DNA of 64,000 bases, taken from Streptomyces syringium. GTDB taxonomy: Bacteria > Actinomycetota > Actinomycetes > Streptomycetales > Streptomycetaceae. The DNA lies in contig NZ_JAGIOH010000001.1 of the NCBI RefSeq assembly GCF_017876625.1, positions 310,001-374,000 on the forward strand, written 5' to 3'. Under the pieces are notes generated by a model. That model had not been told where the DNA came from and did not search any database. It saw nothing but the letters and a program-made list of their open reading frames with translations. Shown here in pieces: positions 44,412 through 54,490 of this stretch. The stretch's first letter is position 1; each line of letters begins with the position of its first letter. Made by a program: the position numbers and the translations under genes.

Positions 44412-46628
44412 TCAGGTGACGTGGATGATCCCGGCGTCGGTGCCGGCCGGTGAGAACTCCTCCAGGCGGGCCCGCAGACTGTCCTCGCGCTGGGGCTGGA
44501 AGAGATCGTGGAACGCGCCGGGTTCGGAGCCGTCCTCGGCCCCGCGGGTGATCTCCGGTGCGCAGCCGTCGGCCAGTTGTCCGTAGGCCGGGGTGCCGTA
44601 GCGGAGGCTGGTGAACACGGGCCGGACGCGAGCGGCCTCGGCGTCCTGGAGTTCGGGCACGTCGGCCGGATCGGTCCCGCCCTTCTCGGCGCGTTCCCGC
44701 ACGGCGGCGCGCACCTCGTCCGGCTGGCAGTGGTAGCGGCGGGGCGTGCGGGAGCCCGGCGGGACGTAGCAGAACCGCATGCAGCCGATGCCGCGCCGGG
44801 CCGTGTGGACGCGGCCGGTGAAGATGCTGTCCTCGGCGATGTCGACGGCGTGGACGTGGACTTCCCCGATCACCGTGGTGCGGTGGGCGTGCAGCACGGC
44901 GTGGGCGTGCCGGCACTCGGGGCCGGAGAGGGCCTCGCGGTCGGAGCCGGTGGCGTCCAGGACGCTGTCGGCGATGTGGATCTCCAGCGGGTCGGTGCCG
45001 GCCTCGTCGCCGACGACCTCGATCGTGCCGAGGACGCTGCGTTCGATCTGTACGCAGACCGTGGTGCACTCCAGGACCAGGCTGGCCTCCTGGGGCGAGT
45101 GCGGCTCGCACCGCGGTTCCAGCGACCAGCCCGGCACCAGCGTGCAGTGCCGGATGACGACGGAGCCGACGGGGCCGGTCACGTTGATGCCGCGGCCGGT
45201 GACGAGCAGTCCGTCGAGGACGACGCGCGGCCCCGGCCCGTCGCCGGGGTTGCCGTGGATGTTGAGCGCGTCGGGGCGGTTGCTGTACCAGTCGAGCAGG
45301 CGGATCACCGGCCGGGCGCCCTCGGCGGCGCGCAGTTCCAGCCGCTCCCCGGGGGACAGGTCGAAGTCCAGCTGCTCCTGGTGGGCACCGCTGTGGGTGA
45401 GTTCGATGACGGCCTCGGCGCCGCCGTCGGAGCGCCATTGTTCGTAGGCGTCCATGATGCGCTCGTGGGGGCGGCCGGGTCCGACCTGGTAGACGGTGGA
45501 CCGGGGCGGTGTGTCGCGTTCGCGCGGGTACTCCCCGCCGCCGGTGTCGTCGCTGAACGCGTAGTGGTAGCTGACCCATGCCCCGTGCCGGGGCGCGCAG
45601 CGGGTGCCGAACGCGATCCGGCCGAGTTCGGGGTCGACGACGACCTGGCCGCGGCGGGCCCGGTAGGTCCAGTCGGACAGATCGGCGACGACGATGTCGG
45701 CGGGCGGCACCGGCTCCTCGTCGTCGTCGCGCCAGACGGTGAACGAGCGGCCGGGGCCGTAGGTGTCGGTGAGCCGGCCGGCGAGCTGCCGGCGGCGGAT
45801 GAGGACGGGGACGTTGTCCATGGTCGCCAGGTGCGAGGCCGAGGGCTCGGGTTCGGGCTTGGCCACCAGGGGGCTGTCGTTGCCGAGGATGGAGAAGGTG
45901 TAGAGGTTGCGGGCCCGGTCGACGCAGTAGGCGGGGGCGCGCGTCACCGAGTAGGGCTTCAGCCGCCATACGAACACCCCGACGCCCGCCGGGGTGTACC
46001 CGCTGCGGCGGCGGGCGGATCCGGCCCGTCGTACGTCGGCGCTGTGCGCGGCCGCGTCGAAGGCCCCGCCGAGCAGGTCGAGGGTGGCCCCCTCGCGGAC
46101 GTCGAGCAGCCGGCCCCGGGTCAGCCGGGTCGCGGTGGCCGCTTCCTGGCCCGCCGCGAACAGGCGCACCGGCTGGTGGGCGCCGAGCAGCCGGGAGAAC
46201 TCCACCGCCCTGGCGGGCCAGTCGGCCACCGATGCCGACAGCTGTTCCAGCAGTGCCAGGGTGCCCTTGCGGCGCCGGTTGGCGACGGTGTCCGCCACGT
46301 CGCGGCGGGGGGCGAGGCGGGCGGCGAGGCGCCGCCGGGACGCGGCCCTGCCGCCGCCGGGGCCGCCCGGGGACAGGCCGGTGGTCAGCACCTCTTCGTA
46401 GCCGGGCAGGATCCGGTAGCCGACGAGGTCGCCGAGGTAGGGCACGGCCCAGTCGGCGCAGGTCTCGACGAACCAGTCCTCGTAGCCCTGCTCCACGCCC
46501 GAGCGCACCAGGTCGACCTGCTCGGCGATGACGGCCAGCAGGGCCCGCAGCGGCTCCCCGGCCTCGGCGTCGCGCAGCTGGTGCCACTGCGGGAGCAGTT
46601 CCAGCAGGCCGTCGGGCTCACGGTTCAC
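44412..46628 (-). CDS. eCIS baseplate tail-protein-I / beta-helix protein
   Basis: GTG 46628 overlaps the previous stop (GTGA). The 738-residue protein starts with a domain like phage tail protein I (LLPQWHQLRDAEAGEPLRAL, YEDWFVETCADWAVPYLGDL), the part that links baseplate wedges to fibres. From about 400 onward it becomes a right-handed parallel beta-helix-like region rich in short V/I strands (RVVLDGLLVTGRGINVTGPV, ERSVLGTIEVVGDEAG). It may replace the fibre gene of other injection systems. Its C-terminus is acidic and helical. Confidence 0.75.
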   Translation of the reverse strand: MNREPDGLLELLPQWHQLRDAEAGEPLRALLAVIAEQVDLVRSGVEQGYEDWFVETCADWAVPYLGDLVGYRILPGYEEVLTTGLSPGGPGGGRAASRRRLAARLAPRRDVADTVANRRRKGTLALLEQLSASVADWPARAVEFSRLLGAHQPVRLFAAGQEAATATRLTRGRLLDVREGATLDLLGGAFDAAAHSADVRRAGSARRRSGYTPAGVGVFVWRLKPYSVTRAPAYCVDRARNLYTFSILGNDSPLVAKPEPEPSASHLATMDNVPVLIRRRQLAGRLTDTYGPGRSFTVWRDDDEEPVPPADIVVADLSDWTYRARRGQVVVDPELGRIAFGTRCAPRHGAWVSYHYAFSDDTGGGEYPRERDTPPRSTVYQVGPGRPHERIMDAYEQWRSDGGAEAVIELTHSGAHQEQLDFDLSPGERLELRAAEGARPVIRLLDWYSNRPDALNIHGNPGDGPGPRVVLDGLLVTGRGINVTGPVGSVVIRHCTLVPGWSLEPRCEPHSPQEASLVLECTTVCVQIERSVLGTIEVVGDEAGTDPLEIHIADSVLDATGSDREALSGPECRHAHAVLHAHRTTVIGEVHVHAVDIAEDSIFTGRVHTARRGIGCMRFCYVPPGSRTPRRYHCQPDEVRAAVRERAEKGGTDPADVPELQDAEAARVRPVFTSLRYGTPAYGQLADGCAPEITRGAEDGSEPGAFHDLFQPQREDSLRARLEEFSPAGTDAGIIHVT

Positions 46629-49600
46629 GCCCGTGCCTCCTTAAGGATCAGTGTGTCCGGCACGTCCGGGGAGAGCAGCGCGAACTGCGCCGGGCGGATG
46701 CCGCGGAAGACGAACACGGTGCGGCCCTTCGGCAGCGGCCGGGTGTCGGTGATGTCGGGGTTGAGCCGCAGGAGTTCGGCGACGGTGATGCCGTTCTTCG
46801 CGGCCACCGCGGTGAGGGTCTCGGTGGTCTCCTGGCCCGGGGGCGACACCCGGTAGCGGTCCTCCTGGTACGCGGCGAGCCGGGACTCGACCACCGCCTG
46901 GGGGCGCTTGAGTCTCTCGGGCAGTTTCTCCAGGCCTTCGGGGGTCAGGCTGCCGGGCACCCCGGTGAAGGCGTCCACGTCCACGTAGTCCACGCCCGGT
47001 ACGGACTGGGCGGTCGCCAGGACCTCCGACAGGTACGCGGGCCGCCCGAGTTCGCGGGCCGGGTAGCCGAGCCGGGCCAGCAGTGCGCGGCGCAGCGCCG
47101 GTTCGACGAGGTCCCATGAGTGGTCGGGGTGCACGCGGACGTTGGCCACCACGATGAGCAGCACCAGTTCCCGTACGGCGACCGTGACCGGCACCCGGGG
47201 GTCGCCGTGGGCGGTGAGGGAGGTCCGCAGGGTGCGCACGATGTCGGAGTCGTCGCCGAGGGCGATGTCGTCGACGCCGGCGACGGTCAGGTGCACGCTG
47301 CGCCGGGTGCCGTCGAAGATCTCCCGGGCACTGGCGCGGCCGATGCCGGCCCGGGAGCGGGCGAAGTCCTCGTAGTCGGCCACGGAGACCAGGCGGTCGA
47401 GGGCGGTGACGGCCAGGGGGATGTTGCGGCGGGCGAGCCCGGGGCCGTCCGGGTCGGCGCCGCCGGTGGCGGGCAGCGGGTTGACGACGGCGGTGACCCC
47501 CAGGGGCCGGGTGGTGGGCTGGGTGATGCGGCCGGCTTTGACGTTGGCGGATCTGCCGACGCCGATGCGGTAGCGGGCCCGGACGTTCTCGTGTCCGGTG
47601 GGCAGGCGCGAGCCGTGCACGCCGTCGCCGAAGGTGATGGTGGTCCGGCCGGCGGTGGCGTCCGCGGGGTCGGTCGCGCCGGTGGTGCCGGTGACGAAGA
47701 CACGTTCCTGCGGGCCGCGTCCGGCAAGGCTGTCGACCTCCCGCCAGCGCACTCCGTCCACCCGGACCTCCAGGGTGCTCTGTGCGCCCAGCGCGTTCTC
47801 GGCGGCGAGCCAGGTCAGCGGGGACTGCCAGAGGGTGAAGGTCTGGTGGGCCCGGCCCGCGTCGCCGCTGCCGATCGGCTCGTCCCGGGTGGCGCCGTGG
47901 GTGGCCCGTGCCACGTTGCCGTGGATGCGCAGGGTGTCGCGCCGGTAGCGGTGGGCCAGGTCCGCGGTGAGCACGAGCGTCGTGTGCACCGCGTCGCCCG
48001 GCAGCGCGGGGTCGACGCTCTGCCGGGCGCCGGCGACCATGGCGAGCTCCGTGCCGCGCACCCCCGTGGTGCCGGGGATGTCGGTGCGCTCGCCGCTGAA
48101 GATCAGCCAGCGGCCGGGGGCCAGCCCGTCGTACAGCCCGGCCAGCTCGATCTCGTTGCCGTGGACGTCCTCGGTGACGGTCTCCTCGGCGAGGCGGAGG
48201 GCGTCGCCGCGGGCGTGGACGGTGGCGTCCCTGATGTGCGCCAGGGAGACGTCGTCGGCGTCGAGCCAGTCGTCCTGGAGGGTGAGTTCGGTGACCTTGC
48301 CGGTGATGCCGAAGGCGGCCCGGGAGAGGACCCGCACGCCGGTGACCCGGGTGACGACCAGGGCGAGTTCCTTGCTGCCGGGGATCTGGCCGGGGCTGCC
48401 CTTGCGGGGGCGTTCGACGGCGACCCAGCTGCCGGGGCCGATGCCCTCGTAGACGGCGTCGAGGGCCAGCTTGTTCCGGTCGGTGACCTCCAGTTGCGTG
48501 CCGATGGTCACGCTGACGGTGGAGGGTTTGCCGGTGGGCGTCCTGCGGGCCACGTTGATCGTGAGCCGGCCGAGCGTCCGCTGCTGCGCGGACTCCTCGG
48601 GCCCCAGGCGGTACTCGACGGTGGTGGCGCCGTCGGTGACGGTGACCAGCACCCTGTTGTCGCTGTTGGGCCGGGAGACGAACACGGTGGCCTTGGGCAG
48701 CTTGGGCAGCAGTTCCGCGCGGACGCCGAGCCGGTGCGGGTCCGGGGGCGGCGCGGGTGCTGCCCCGCCGGCCTCGCCCGCCGGGTCGGGGTCCGGCTCG
48801 GGGGGCGGCAGCAAGGTGCTGACCTGCACCTCACCGGGGCCGACGTCGGGGACCTTTTTGTTGATCTCCTCGTCGTCGGGGAGGGTGAGCTCCTTGGTCG
48901 GCGAGGAGGAGTCGGCGACCGAGTGGGTGAACGTGATCTTCGCCGGTACGGTGCCCGCCGTGTCGTAGGTAACCGTGGTGTCGAGTGAGGTGCTTCCGCT
49001 GAGCGGCCAGTCCTCGTAGTAGTCGATCTCGTTGTTGTTCTTGTAGCGGGGCTTCATGGGCGCCGTCGCGCCGAACGGCGTCGCGGTGGCCCGCATCACC
49101 TGGACCGTGGCCAGTGCCAGCGGCGCGGTCAGGTCCACTTGCCGCCAGGCGTCGTGCAGACCGTCGCGGACCCTGGCGTCGAGCGCGGCCAGCAGCTGGG
49201 CACCGATGTCGGAGCCGGGCGCGTACACCTGCTCGGGGTCCCTGGCGAGGTGGCGGGCGCCCGCCGGGGGCCGGACGGGCGCGGTCCGCAGGGCGGGCAG
49301 CAGGGCGCCCAGACCCCGGAAGGCCGGGTCGGCCCCTCCGGCCGTCTCCGCCGCCGCGGCCCGCCGCCCGCCGCGCTCCGCCACGGCGTCGGATCCCAGG
49401 CGGAGCTCGGCGAAGAGGGGTTCGTTCCTGTCGTCACCGGCCGGTGGCTTCGAGGGCTGCGGCGGCTCCAGCGCACGGGCCTGCCCGATCAGTTCGGCGA
49501 ACTTCGCGGCCAGGGTCTCGAACCAGCCGGCGATGTCCTGGTACCGGCGGGCGAGTTCGGCGGCCTCGTGGACCCGTTCCACGTCGCGGGTCAGCCGGTC

Positions 49601-50527
49601 GGCGAGGGCGGTGGCGGTCTTGAGCGTGTCGAGGTCGTCGCGCAGCGGGGCGAGGACGTCCTTGTCGAACCGCTCGACGAGGCGGCTGTTCTTGGGCCGG
49701 GGGTGGGGCGAATCCTTCGCCGACGGGGCGATCCATGCCCCGAGCTCCTCACGGAGCCTCTTCAGCGACGGCTGCGCGGCAACGGGCAGACCGATGGCGG
49801 TCACCTCGTTCTCACGGTCGATGCGCACGTGGGGAACGGTGCGCAGAAACCTTTTGTCGCGGGCGGACTCCTCGGCGCTGAAGACGAACAGCAACTGATC
49901 GCCGGGCTTCACGTTGTTGGCCGTACCCGCGACGAACAGCTCCGTGCGCTTCTCCAGCCGGTCGGGCGTCACCTGGTAGGGGCGGCGGCGCAGCACGGCG
50001 AGCTCGTTCCACGACCAGCGGGCGGTCAGCTCCTCCGAGGTCTCGAAGGACTGCGGCTCCTCCCCCGGCCCCGGCACGCTCTGGCTGCGGGCGCCGCGCG
50101 GGATCAGCACGGGCGTCTCCTGGCCGGGGCGCGGGTCCCGGTCGAGGGTGTAGGCGAGGAAGGTGTCCGCGGCCACACCGGGGCGGGGCCGGTGCCCGAC
50201 GAGTCTGCCGAGCAGGGTGAGGGAGCCGTCCTCGGTGGCCGTGCGCAGATACCCCTCGTTGGCGATCCGCTCGGAGTAGAAGGTGAGCAGATCACCGAGG
50301 ACGGCCCAGGTGTCGAGAAGGCCGATCGCCGGGTCGTCGGGCGTGCGCACGGTCAGGTCGCGCAGCGCCGGGTAGGCGGGGCCGGACAGCCGGGCGAGCA
50401 TGGAGGAGCGGAACTCCCGGTAGGTGCCCACCCGGTAGTGGATCGTGCCCTGGCCGGGCGGGTTCGTCACCTCGGTGGGTGTCGCCGCCGAGGTGCCCCG
50501 GCAGCCGCAGTCGCATCGGCCGCTCAT
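46625..50527 (-). CDS. eCIS baseplate J-like protein with C-terminal LysM-like domain
   Basis: ATG 50527 overlaps the previous stop (ATGA). The 1,300-residue protein begins MSGRCDCGCRGTSAATP and a baseplate N-domain (DPAIGLLDTWAVLGDLLTFY, SERIANEGYLRTATEDGSLT). The J-like domain follows far downstream (TTITFGDGVHGSRLPTGHEN, VRARYRIGVGRSANVKAGRI, LVSVADYEDFARSRAGIGRA). The last about 75 residues look like LysM (TLTAVAAKNGITVAELLRLN, then PDITD and PLPKGRTVFVF). It is equivalent to Afp11/12-type wedge proteins. The long middle (about 350-900) is an insertion compared with shorter homologues. Confidence 0.85.
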   Translation of the reverse strand: MSGRCDCGCRGTSAATPTEVTNPPGQGTIHYRVGTYREFRSSMLARLSGPAYPALRDLTVRTPDDPAIGLLDTWAVLGDLLTFYSERIANEGYLRTATEDGSLTLLGRLVGHRPRPGVAADTFLAYTLDRDPRPGQETPVLIPRGARSQSVPGPGEEPQSFETSEELTARWSWNELAVLRRRPYQVTPDRLEKRTELFVAGTANNVKPGDQLLFVFSAEESARDKRFLRTVPHVRIDRENEVTAIGLPVAAQPSLKRLREELGAWIAPSAKDSPHPRPKNSRLVERFDKDVLAPLRDDLDTLKTATALADRLTRDVERVHEAAELARRYQDIAGWFETLAAKFAELIGQARALEPPQPSKPPAGDDRNEPLFAELRLGSDAVAERGGRRAAAAETAGGADPAFRGLGALLPALRTAPVRPPAGARHLARDPEQVYAPGSDIGAQLLAALDARVRDGLHDAWRQVDLTAPLALATVQVMRATATPFGATAPMKPRYKNNNEIDYYEDWPLSGSTSLDTTVTYDTAGTVPAKITFTHSVADSSSPTKELTLPDDEEINKKVPDVGPGEVQVSTLLPPPEPDPDPAGEAGGAAPAPPPDPHRLGVRAELLPKLPKATVFVSRPNSDNRVLVTVTDGATTVEYRLGPEESAQQRTLGRLTINVARRTPTGKPSTVSVTIGTQLEVTDRNKLALDAVYEGIGPGSWVAVERPRKGSPGQIPGSKELALVVTRVTGVRVLSRAAFGITGKVTELTLQDDWLDADDVSLAHIRDATVHARGDALRLAEETVTEDVHGNEIELAGLYDGLAPGRWLIFSGERTDIPGTTGVRGTELAMVAGARQSVDPALPGDAVHTTLVLTADLAHRYRRDTLRIHGNVARATHGATRDEPIGSGDAGRAHQTFTLWQSPLTWLAAENALGAQSTLEVRVDGVRWREVDSLAGRGPQERVFVTGTTGATDPADATAGRTTITFGDGVHGSRLPTGHENVRARYRIGVGRSANVKAGRITQPTTRPLGVTAVVNPLPATGGADPDGPGLARRNIPLAVTALDRLVSVADYEDFARSRAGIGRASAREIFDGTRRSVHLTVAGVDDIALGDDSDIVRTLRTSLTAHGDPRVPVTVAVRELVLLIVVANVRVHPDHSWDLVEPALRRALLARLGYPARELGRPAYLSEVLATAQSVPGVDYVDVDAFTGVPGSLTPEGLEKLPERLKRPQAVVESRLAAYQEDRYRVSPPGQETTETLTAVAAKNGITVAELLRLNPDITDTRPLPKGRTVFVFRGIRPAQFALLSPDVPDTLILKEARA

Positions 50528-53500
50528 CGGCCGCCTCCGATCTCGATCGCGAGCCGGCCGTTCTCCGGACGGTCCGGGTCGTTGTCGCATTGGGCGATCT
50601 CCAGCGGGCCCAGCCGCAGCACTCCGGCCTCCAGCTCGCCGTCGTCGTGGTGATGGAGCCGGCGCAGCCGGGTCGCGTGGACGCTCAGCACACCGGGTAC
50701 CGCGGCGGCCGCGGCGATGAGACGGCTGACGCGGACGGGCTCGCCGAAAGTGAGGGCATCCGGATGGAAGAAGCCGGGCCGGCCGTCCGGCAGGACCCCG
50801 GTGCCCAGGACCCGGCGCAACTCGGCGAGGACGTGCCCGCGCTGGTGGCCGGGGGCGGCGCACACGGTGAGGGAGATGTCGAGCGGGACCGGGCGGGCCG
50901 GGTGGACCACCACGTCGTGGCCGATGCGCCGGTAGCCGTCCAGGACATGGCCGACGGTCTCCAGCAGCACGGGGCCGGGGGCGGCGGTGCCGAGCGGGTC
51001 GACGGCCACGTGGACCTCCTGGACGGCGCCGGTCCAGCGGATGTCGGCGGCGGCGCGCTGCACCCCGGGGACGCGGGCGGCCAGTTCGGCATAGTCCCCG
51101 GCGGTGACGGCGCGCAGCCGGGACCGCTTCAGCGCCAGGGGGGCGAGCTGGCGGACGTCGTCCAGCGACTCGGGTGCGGTGCCCCCGGCGGCGGGCAGCG
51201 GGTTGCGCACCCGGGTGACCTCGCAGGAGCCGGAGCCGCACAGGAGAAGGTGGTTGATGGCCTCGGCGCCGACGTTCCCCGCCGGGCCGTTGCCGATCCG
51301 GTAGGCGATCTCCAGCCGGGAACCGGGCGTCGGCGCGGCGCCGTGCCGGCCGTCGCCGAACCGCAGGGCGAGCCTGCCGTCGTCCTCCAGCTCGCCAACG
51401 AAGTGACGGTCCCTGCGACCGCTGGAGAGCAGGTCGCGGCGGGGCAGCCACCGCGTCCGGCGCCCGGACCGGGCGCCGTCGGCCGGCTCCCCGACGGCGC
51501 TGACGGCCGGCAGGGCGGAGCGGGGGTCCTGGCCGGTCGCGGCGGCGGGCCCCGCGAGCCGGGGGCCCGCGGGGTCGAGGCCGTCGGCGTATTCCTCGCC
51601 CCAGCTGTGCCGCACCTCCCAGACGGTGCGCCGGTCGAGTACGCCGCCGGCGCGGGCCCGGGCCACGAGCACCGAGAGGCGGCGCAGCTTGCCCGCGAGC
51701 AGCCGCTCGCGCCGGGCGATCAGCTCGCGCAGGGCCTGGGCGGGCCGCTGGCCCAGCTGGAACCGGTCGAGGGTGCGGGCGCCGAATACGACCGTCAGCT
51801 CGGCTGTCTGCTCCTGTGTCAGGTCTTCGCCGTCGTGGACCTGGCGCCACAGCTCCTCCAGCCGGACACGCAGCCGCTCGGGGAGGGTGGCGAGGAGATC
51901 GGCCTGGCCCCCGGCGACGTGCGCGGGGGCCGGGTAGGGGGTGGCCTGGGTGACGGGCGCGTACGGCAGGACGGGGCGGAACCGTACGGGCAGGCGCGGA
52001 TAGGCGGTCTGGGCGAGCAGGGTCTCCAGGGCGGCGGCCTGTGCGTCGGCGCCGGGCGGTACGACCTGCTCCTCGCCGTCGAAGCCGGGGGCCAGGTGGA
52101 TGTCGAGCCCGGCCCGGGCCACGGCCGCCTCGCCCACGAGCCGGTGCAGTTCACGGACGTGGTCGGGGTCCAGCTGGTGCCCCGACCGGGTCAGGTCGAG
52201 AAGGTCGTGCAGCGCCGCGGCGGAACCGGTGGTCTCCGCGCGGTCGCCGCAGCCGAACTCGGGCGGCTCGCACCCGGCGACGACGACGGGGGCGGGCGGC
52301 ACGGGATGGCACTCAGGCTCGCCGTCGCAGTGGGTCAGCGAACGGCCGTGGTCGACGAGGACGACGTTCGCCCGGGCCAGGCTCACGTCGGTCAGGAGCG
52401 CGCAGTCGGTGCCGCCGCGGCTGGACAGGCACACCGGGAAGGTGAGGGCGTCGGCCGGGGCCCAGGTCACCTCGACGACGGGCTGGTCGTAGAGTTCGTC
52501 CACGGCAGGGGTGACCGAGGTGAGCCGGACGGCCTGGCGGTGGGCGGGGTCGGCGTCGGCGGGGGCGCCGGTGCGCGGACCGAGCACCTCCTCGATCAGC
52601 AGGATGTCGCCGGGGCACAGTGCGAGGGCCCGTTCCCGCTCCTCGTCCCCCTCTCTCGCATCTCCCCCCTCTCCCGTTCCGTCCCCGTCCCGCCACTCGT
52701 CGCGCAGGGTCGCGGCCGTCGCTCCCGCAGGCAGGTAGCACTCCTCGTCGCCCCAGGTCCACAGACGCACGGCGTTGTGTTCCGGGCGCAGCTCCAGGTC
52801 ACGCCGGCCGAGCGGTTCGAAGACCTCGACCAGGGCGTTCTCGGTGATCGTGTCCAGTTCCCCGTCGGCGATGACGGTGCCCAGCTCCGGTCGTTCCTGC
52901 GGCGGGAGTCCGCTGACGTCCACGGCGGCGAACCGGAAGGTGCCGGCCTCCAGTGTCAGGCAGCCGTCCACCTCCAGGGCAACGAACGCGCGGGCGTTGC
53001 AGCCGTCGTGCATCGGGTAGTCGATGAGCCGGACGTGCCTTCGCACGGAGACCCTGCGCCGGGCGGTGTCCAGATACGCCTCGGTGGCCACCGCGTCCTG
53101 CTGGTAGCTGATCCGGTCGGCGGTGTGGGCGAGGAGTTCGACGAGCGTCACCCCGAGGTCCGGGACGTGCCGCTCGGCCCAGTCGGGGGTGGTGAGCGTC
53201 ATCCGGTCCAGGGCCAGGCGCCGCAGGCTCTCGTAGTCGCGGGCGGTGTAGTCGATGACCGGGCGCTCCCCCGGCTCCGGCGGGCAGGGCTGCGGGGCGC
53301 GGCAGTCGAAGGGGGTGGGGCAGGAGCGGTCGAAGCCGAACTCGGCCTGGTGGTAGCGGGGGTCGAAGCCCCGGTACGGCTGCTCGCCCGGCCGCCCGTA
53401 GGCGTCGGCCTCGACCACGCCCAGGCGGTAGCGGGAGGTGTCCCCTCTCTTGTCGACGGTGACCAGCATCCGGTCGTCGCGCTCGGGGTCCTCCTCCACC

Positions 53501-53727
53501 TCCACCGTGACCTCGACGGCGCGGATGCCCGTGACCCGGCGCCCGCCGTCGATGCGGATGTTCTGCGGGCCGATGTGGCACGGCGAGGGCGCCTTGCCGA
53601 GGAAGGTGACGGTGAGGGTACGGCCGTCGTCGCTCACCTCGATCCCGTCGACGCCGTTGAGCTCCGCCCGCCGGACGTCGTCCCGTCTGCGTTCCGTGGC
53701 GCAACTCTGCGCCGTTGCCCCGCCCAT
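50524..53727 (-). CDS. eCIS baseplate J-like protein
   Basis: ATG 53727 overlaps the gp25-like stop by one base (TGATG); GTG 53730 is an alternative start. The 1,067-residue wedge protein has an N-terminal beta domain (LNGVDGIEVSDDGRTLTVTF) and the conserved wedge start (VIDYTARDYESLRRLALDRM, then VTLVELLAHTADRISYQQDA). A Cys-rich region lies near 450-520. The J-like C-terminal part includes LRFGDGRHGAAPTPGSRLEI and LRAVTAGDYAELAARVPGVQ. It is equivalent to Afp11-type proteins and is tightly coupled on both sides. Confidence 0.87.
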   Translation of the reverse strand: MGGATAQSCATERRRDDVRRAELNGVDGIEVSDDGRTLTVTFLGKAPSPCHIGPQNIRIDGGRRVTGIRAVEVTVEVEEDPERDDRMLVTVDKRGDTSRYRLGVVEADAYGRPGEQPYRGFDPRYHQAEFGFDRSCPTPFDCRAPQPCPPEPGERPVIDYTARDYESLRRLALDRMTLTTPDWAERHVPDLGVTLVELLAHTADRISYQQDAVATEAYLDTARRRVSVRRHVRLIDYPMHDGCNARAFVALEVDGCLTLEAGTFRFAAVDVSGLPPQERPELGTVIADGELDTITENALVEVFEPLGRRDLELRPEHNAVRLWTWGDEECYLPAGATAATLRDEWRDGDGTGEGGDAREGDEERERALALCPGDILLIEEVLGPRTGAPADADPAHRQAVRLTSVTPAVDELYDQPVVEVTWAPADALTFPVCLSSRGGTDCALLTDVSLARANVVLVDHGRSLTHCDGEPECHPVPPAPVVVAGCEPPEFGCGDRAETTGSAAALHDLLDLTRSGHQLDPDHVRELHRLVGEAAVARAGLDIHLAPGFDGEEQVVPPGADAQAAALETLLAQTAYPRLPVRFRPVLPYAPVTQATPYPAPAHVAGGQADLLATLPERLRVRLEELWRQVHDGEDLTQEQTAELTVVFGARTLDRFQLGQRPAQALRELIARRERLLAGKLRRLSVLVARARAGGVLDRRTVWEVRHSWGEEYADGLDPAGPRLAGPAAATGQDPRSALPAVSAVGEPADGARSGRRTRWLPRRDLLSSGRRDRHFVGELEDDGRLALRFGDGRHGAAPTPGSRLEIAYRIGNGPAGNVGAEAINHLLLCGSGSCEVTRVRNPLPAAGGTAPESLDDVRQLAPLALKRSRLRAVTAGDYAELAARVPGVQRAAADIRWTGAVQEVHVAVDPLGTAAPGPVLLETVGHVLDGYRRIGHDVVVHPARPVPLDISLTVCAAPGHQRGHVLAELRRVLGTGVLPDGRPGFFHPDALTFGEPVRVSRLIAAAAAVPGVLSVHATRLRRLHHHDDGELEAGVLRLGPLEIAQCDNDPDRPENGRLAIEIGGGR

Positions 53728-54146
53728 CACGCCGCTCCCCGTCCTTCGAACTCCTCGACGCGGTGCGAGCCGGTCCGGCGCACCACATAGACCAGGTGCA
53801 CCCGCACCACGTTCTCCTCGCTCACCACTTCGAGGGACTCCACGTCGATCACGTCACCGAGCCAGCGCTGCAGGGCCGCCTGCACGGTCAGCTGGAGCGC
53901 GGAGCCCAGCTCGGGGCTGTTCGGTGCGAAGACCAGGTCAAGCAGGCCGCAGCCGAAGTCGGGGCGCATCACCCGTTCGCCGGGGCTGGTGAACAGCAGT
54001 TGCTCGACGAGGTCGCGGACGTGGTCGTCGTATCCGGTGTCCGCGGTACGTCCCCGGCTGCCGATCCGGAACGGGAACGCGATGTCGGTCCGGCGCGGCC
54101 CCGCCTCGGGGGCCCTCATGCTCAACCCTCTGCGCCGCTCGTTCAT
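53727..54146 (-). CDS. eCIS gp25-like baseplate wedge protein
   Basis: ATG 54146 overlaps the PAAR-like stop (ATGA); an internal ATG at 54119 is possible. The 139-residue product is a GPW/gp25 protein: DIAFPFRIGSRGRTADTG, then VRDLVEQLLFTSPGERVMRP followed by DFGCGLLDLVFAPN, the family core with the lysozyme-like gp25 fold. It starts sheath assembly on the baseplate in contractile systems (Afp9 equivalent). Confidence 0.9.
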   Translation of the reverse strand: MNERRRGLSMRAPEAGPRRTDIAFPFRIGSRGRTADTGYDDHVRDLVEQLLFTSPGERVMRPDFGCGLLDLVFAPNSPELGSALQLTVQAALQRWLGDVIDVESLEVVSEENVVRVHLVYVVRRTGSHRVEEFEGRGAA

Positions 54147-54475
54147 CGCCCCACCGCCCGCTGCTGGACCACGGAGATGTTGGGCGGCCCTTGCGGCGCC
54201 TGGTCGGCGGCCAGGCACAGGCCCGTCGAGGAGCGCAGTACGGCCGGCGAGCCGTTGATCCTGATCCGGGTGGAGGGCGCCACCCAGCGGATCGTCACGC
54301 ACGGATGCGGCACGTTGGCCACCGTGAACGGGCAGCCGCTGACGGTGTAGAGGTCGGCCACCGAACTAGCGATGTTGCCACTGACGACGACCCGGGTCTG
54401 CGCGGGCAGGATCGAGGCCCGTGCGCCGTGCGGACAGGTCACCGTGGCGTTGACGTGCAAGAGATTCCCGGACAA
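54143..54475 (-). CDS. eCIS PAAR-like spike-tip protein
   Basis: ATG 54475 opens a 110-residue beta-rich protein (LLHVNATVTCPHGARASILP, GNIASSVADLYTVSGCPFTV, INGSPAVLRSSTGLCLAADQ). It has the repeated short strands and His/Cys spacing of PAAR-like tips. It lies between the gp5-like spike and gp25-like genes, the place of the tip gene (Afp10 equivalent). Proteins of this kind can bind one metal ion at the tip. The assignment rests on position plus weak motif resemblance. Confidence 0.72.
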   Translation of the reverse strand: MSGNLLHVNATVTCPHGARASILPAQTRVVVSGNIASSVADLYTVSGCPFTVANVPHPCVTIRWVAPSTRIRINGSPAVLRSSTGLCLAADQAPQGPPNISVVQQRAVGR

Positions 54476-54490
54476 AAGAACCCTCCCCTC

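Noticed and set aside
44508..46856. A 782-codon plus-strand frame
   Set aside because: Antisense of two baseplate genes with operon overlaps on the other strand; no start signal and no motif.
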